A stretch of DNA of 10,585 nt from Dehalococcoidia bacterium. Lineage in GTDB: Bacteria > Chloroflexota > Dehalococcoidia > Dehalococcoidales > W498. This document shows positions 8,571 through 10,585 of the stretch, in pieces (within the stretch, counting starts at the first letter, position 1; every line of letters starts with the position of its first letter). The translations under genes and the position numbers were made by a program. The notes below the pieces were generated by a model. That model had not been told where the DNA came from, ran no database searches, and saw nothing but the letters and a program-made list of their open reading frames with translations. The stretch spans positions 1 to 10,585 of the forward strand of contig JAUWEU010000011.1 in the NCBI GenBank assembly GCA_030608125.1, read 5' to 3'.

Positions 8571-8773
8571 ATGAAGAAGATAATTCTGGTTGGGATGATG
8601 AGACTGTAATACGCTCTACCTTGAAGGATATAGTAAAGGAAGTACGCGCACTGGGTATAAAGAAACAGGCATTGATATTGGTAGGTAGCGTTTTAGACTC
8701 TGAGAGAAAAGGCTACCACTCCGAACTTTACCACAAGAATTTCAGCCATGGATATCGTCAAAGGAAGCCATGA
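8571..8773 (+). pseudogene. cbiF: Remnant of cobalt-precorrin-4 C11-methyltransferase (cbiF), internal deletion
   Basis: A good ribosome binding site, AAAGGAG (8556-8562), sits 8 nt before ATG 8571, which reads MKKIILVG, just like the start of a tetrapyrrole methylase, but then shifts into MMRL and a stop at 8607. In another frame, from about 8591, the reading matches the end of CbiF/CobM: WDDETVIRSTLKDI, ALGIKKQALILVG and SELYHKNFSHGYR. A normal CbiF has about 250 residues; here only the first 8 and the last ~60 codons seem to survive, out of frame with each other. The C-terminal frame is open from 8492 and could start at TTG 8549, but lacks the SAM-binding and active-site parts. Its stop overlaps the ATG of the next gene. 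The 95 bp between the preceding gene and TTG 8549 hold nothing I recognise. A cbiF elsewhere, or an assembly error, would be needed for the pathway to work. Confidence 0.7.
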
Positions 8774-10585
8774 GCCACAAGATAGCCATCGTTGCTATAA
8801 CCAAGAACGGCGTTGAGCTTGGGCAACGGCTAACTCAGCTCTTCCCGGGAAGCCATTTATACATCCCGGCTAAATTTGCTTCCGAGCCGAAAGCAGGAGA
8901 GTATTCTTTTCAGGAGCCAGTGAAAGAGGTGGTGAGGAAGGTATTTAGTGAGTATGATAATCTGGCGCTCATCATGGCTGTGGGTGTTGCCGGTCGTCTA
9001 TTAGTTCCAGAGCTCAAGGGTAAGGACAAGGACCCTGGAGTGGTAGTGCTCGATGAGAAGGGTAAATTTGCAGTAAGCCTTCTCTCAGGACACAAGGGGG
9101 GTGCTAACCAGTTGGCAAGCAAAATTGCCTCTGTTATCGGTGCCCAGCCAGTTATCACCACTGCCTCAGAGGTAAGCGGGACCATTGCTGTCGATCTTCT
9201 GGGGCGAGAGTTCGGGTGGGAACTTGAGAGTGAAGCCAATGTCACTAAGGTGAGTGCCGCCATAGTCAACGGCGAGAAGGTGGGGCTCTATCAAGATGCC
9301 GGTGAGAGAAATTGGTGGAGGGGAAGCCTCCCTGAGAATATTCGTAAATTTTCCAGCCTTGAGGACTTGGAGAGGTTCGCTTGCCTTGCAGGGCTGGTCA
9401 TCACTGACCAGCTTTTGGGACAGGAACATCAAGCGCTACTTGATAGAGCGGTGATATACTGCCCTAAGAGCCTGGTGGTTGGCATCGGTTGCAACCGGGG
9501 AGCAATCTGCTCCAAAATAGAGGAAGCTATCGCTCAAGTTCTTGTAGAGCATAGGCTTTCTATCAAGAGTATAAGGAATATAGTCACTATTGACCTAAAG
9601 AGGGATGAGACGGGTCTTTTGGAATTTGCCCGAAAGCGCGAGCTGCCGGTAGAATTTTTTACCGGAGAAGCTCTGAGCCGGGTGAAGTTTCCATCCGCCC
9701 CCTCGGCTACGACATTCAAGTGGGTGGGAACCCCGGCGGTATGCGAGCCAGCGGCATTGATGAGCAGCAAGAGCCACCATCTGGTAGTGACTAAGACGAA
9801 ATTGAATGATGTTACCATCGCTGTAGCCCGGGTGTCGTTCAACGGCAGTGAAAAACGGGAAGACGGCAAGCTTTTCTTAATAGGGGTTGGACCCGGTGCT
9901 CCGGAACAGATGACTTTCAAGGCAAGGGAAGCTCTTACCTGGAGCAATGTGGTTGTGGGCTACAAGACCTATGTTAAGTTAATCGAGCAATTTCTATCTC
10001 AAAAGGAGGTCATTGCTGGTGGTATGGGAGGAGAGGTTGAAAGGATGAAAAGGGCAGTTAGTTTGGCAGAGGAAGGCAAAACAGTGGCTGTGGTTTGCGG
10101 TGGAGACGCCGGCATCTATGGCATGACTGGGCTTGTGGGCGAGATAATGCAGCAACAGGGATACCCTACCAAGCTCGAAATAGAGGTAATACCTGGTGTG
10201 CCATCTGTCTGCGCCACTGCTGCCCTGCTCGGTGCTCCTGTGATGCACGACTTCGCCTCAATCAGCCTCAGCGACCGGCTAACACCTTGGCGAGTTATTG
10301 CTCAGCGACTCCGCATGGCAGCTAAAGGGGACTTCGTTATCGCTCTCCATAATCCCAAAAGTAGGGAACGGCGATGCCAGATTGCTGAGGCGAGGAAGAT
10401 TCTTCTGCGATACCGTAGCCGCTCTACCCCGGTTGGCATTGTTGATAATGCCTATCGCCAGGGTCAAAAGGTAACCATAACCGACCTAGAACACATGCTG
10501 GATTTTGACATTGGCATGTCCACCACTCTCATCGTGGGAAACTCGACCACTTTCACCTTTGACAGGTGGATGGTGACTCCCCGTG
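8770..10585 (+). CDS. cbiGH: CbiG-CbiH fusion: cobalt-precorrin-5A hydrolase plus cobalt-factor III (precorrin-3B) C17-methyltransferase (partial)
   Basis: The frame is open from ATG 8770 to the right edge (605 codons, no stop). Residues 1 to about 360 are CbiG, which opens the lactone of cobalt-precorrin-5A and releases acetaldehyde. Its N-terminal domain has IMAVGVAGRLLVPEL and SLLSGHKGGAN (103-113); its C-terminal domain starts at VVGIGCNRG (about 235) and ends with APSATTFKWVGTPAVCEPAA. From residue 366, GKLFLIGVGPG begins CbiH, the SAM-dependent C17 methylase that also contracts the ring. It shows GGDAGIYGM (444-452), IPGVPS (474-479), HDFASISLSDRLTPW (493-507) and a near-complete end GMSTTLIVGNS...DRWMVTPR. 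Only a few residues are probably missing. The ATG overlaps the cbiF remnant's TGA, with AGGA 4 nt upstream. Consecutive pathway enzymes fused in this way fit substrate channelling, though that is inference. Confidence 0.93.
   Translation, partial: MSHKIAIVAITKNGVELGQRLTQLFPGSHLYIPAKFASEPKAGEYSFQEPVKEVVRKVFSEYDNLALIMAVGVAGRLLVPELKGKDKDPGVVVLDEKGKFAVSLLSGHKGGANQLASKIASVIGAQPVITTASEVSGTIAVDLLGREFGWELESEANVTKVSAAIVNGEKVGLYQDAGERNWWRGSLPENIRKFSSLEDLERFACLAGLVITDQLLGQEHQALLDRAVIYCPKSLVVGIGCNRGAICSKIEEAIAQVLVEHRLSIKSIRNIVTIDLKRDETGLLEFARKRELPVEFFTGEALSRVKFPSAPSATTFKWVGTPAVCEPAALMSSKSHHLVVTKTKLNDVTIAVARVSFNGSEKREDGKLFLIGVGPGAPEQMTFKAREALTWSNVVVGYKTYVKLIEQFLSQKEVIAGGMGGEVERMKRAVSLAEEGKTVAVVCGGDAGIYGMTGLVGEIMQQQGYPTKLEIEVIPGVPSVCATAALLGAPVMHDFASISLSDRLTPWRVIAQRLRMAAKGDFVIALHNPKSRERRCQIAEARKILLRYRSRSTPVGIVDNAYRQGQKVTITDLEHMLDFDIGMSTTLIVGNSTTFTFDRWMVTPR

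Overview
This window looks like chromosomal DNA of an anaerobic bacterium. The reasons are a sigma-70-type consensus promoter, strong Shine-Dalgarno sites, a cobalamin riboswitch, and genes of the anaerobic (early cobalt insertion) cobalamin route. The DUF6125-like protein and the mix of fused cobalamin genes would suit an uncultured Chloroflexota/Dehalococcoidia lineage, but that is an inference from gene content; no marker gene is present.

Left part (1-1832, minus strand). The start of an exported or membrane protein runs off the left edge. It has its own ribosome binding site and a plausible promoter. Two hairpins at 182-245 separate it from a full-length tyrosine phenol-lyase gene (417-1832), which most likely starts at GTG. 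The lyase keeps the residues that distinguish tyrosine phenol-lyase from tryptophanase. A possible small membrane ORF lies between them.

Middle part (1833-3964, plus strand). Two single genes are separated by gene-free stretches: a Cys-rich DUF6125-like protein (2276-2761) and a winged-helix DNA-binding protein with an unfamiliar C-terminal region (3084-3881).

Right part (3965-10585, plus strand). This is a cobalamin biosynthesis operon. A promoter with perfect -35 and -10 boxes spaced by 17 nt drives a cobalamin riboswitch leader. Then come, overlapping or closely spaced: a CbiX-CbiC fusion (cobaltochelatase plus cobalt-precorrin-8 methylmutase), a radical SAM/SPASM protein of unknown substrate, and a fused ChlI-ChlD-type AAA+/VWA chelatase subunit. 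These are followed by a broken cbiF (cobalt-precorrin-4 C11-methyltransferase) reduced to a probable start and its last ~60 codons, and then a CbiG-CbiH fusion that runs off the right edge.

The points most worth following up are the cbiF deletion scar, the SPASM maturase embedded in a B12-controlled operon with no obvious peptide substrate, the co-occurrence of two different chelatase types without a visible CobN, and the riboswitch expression platform.
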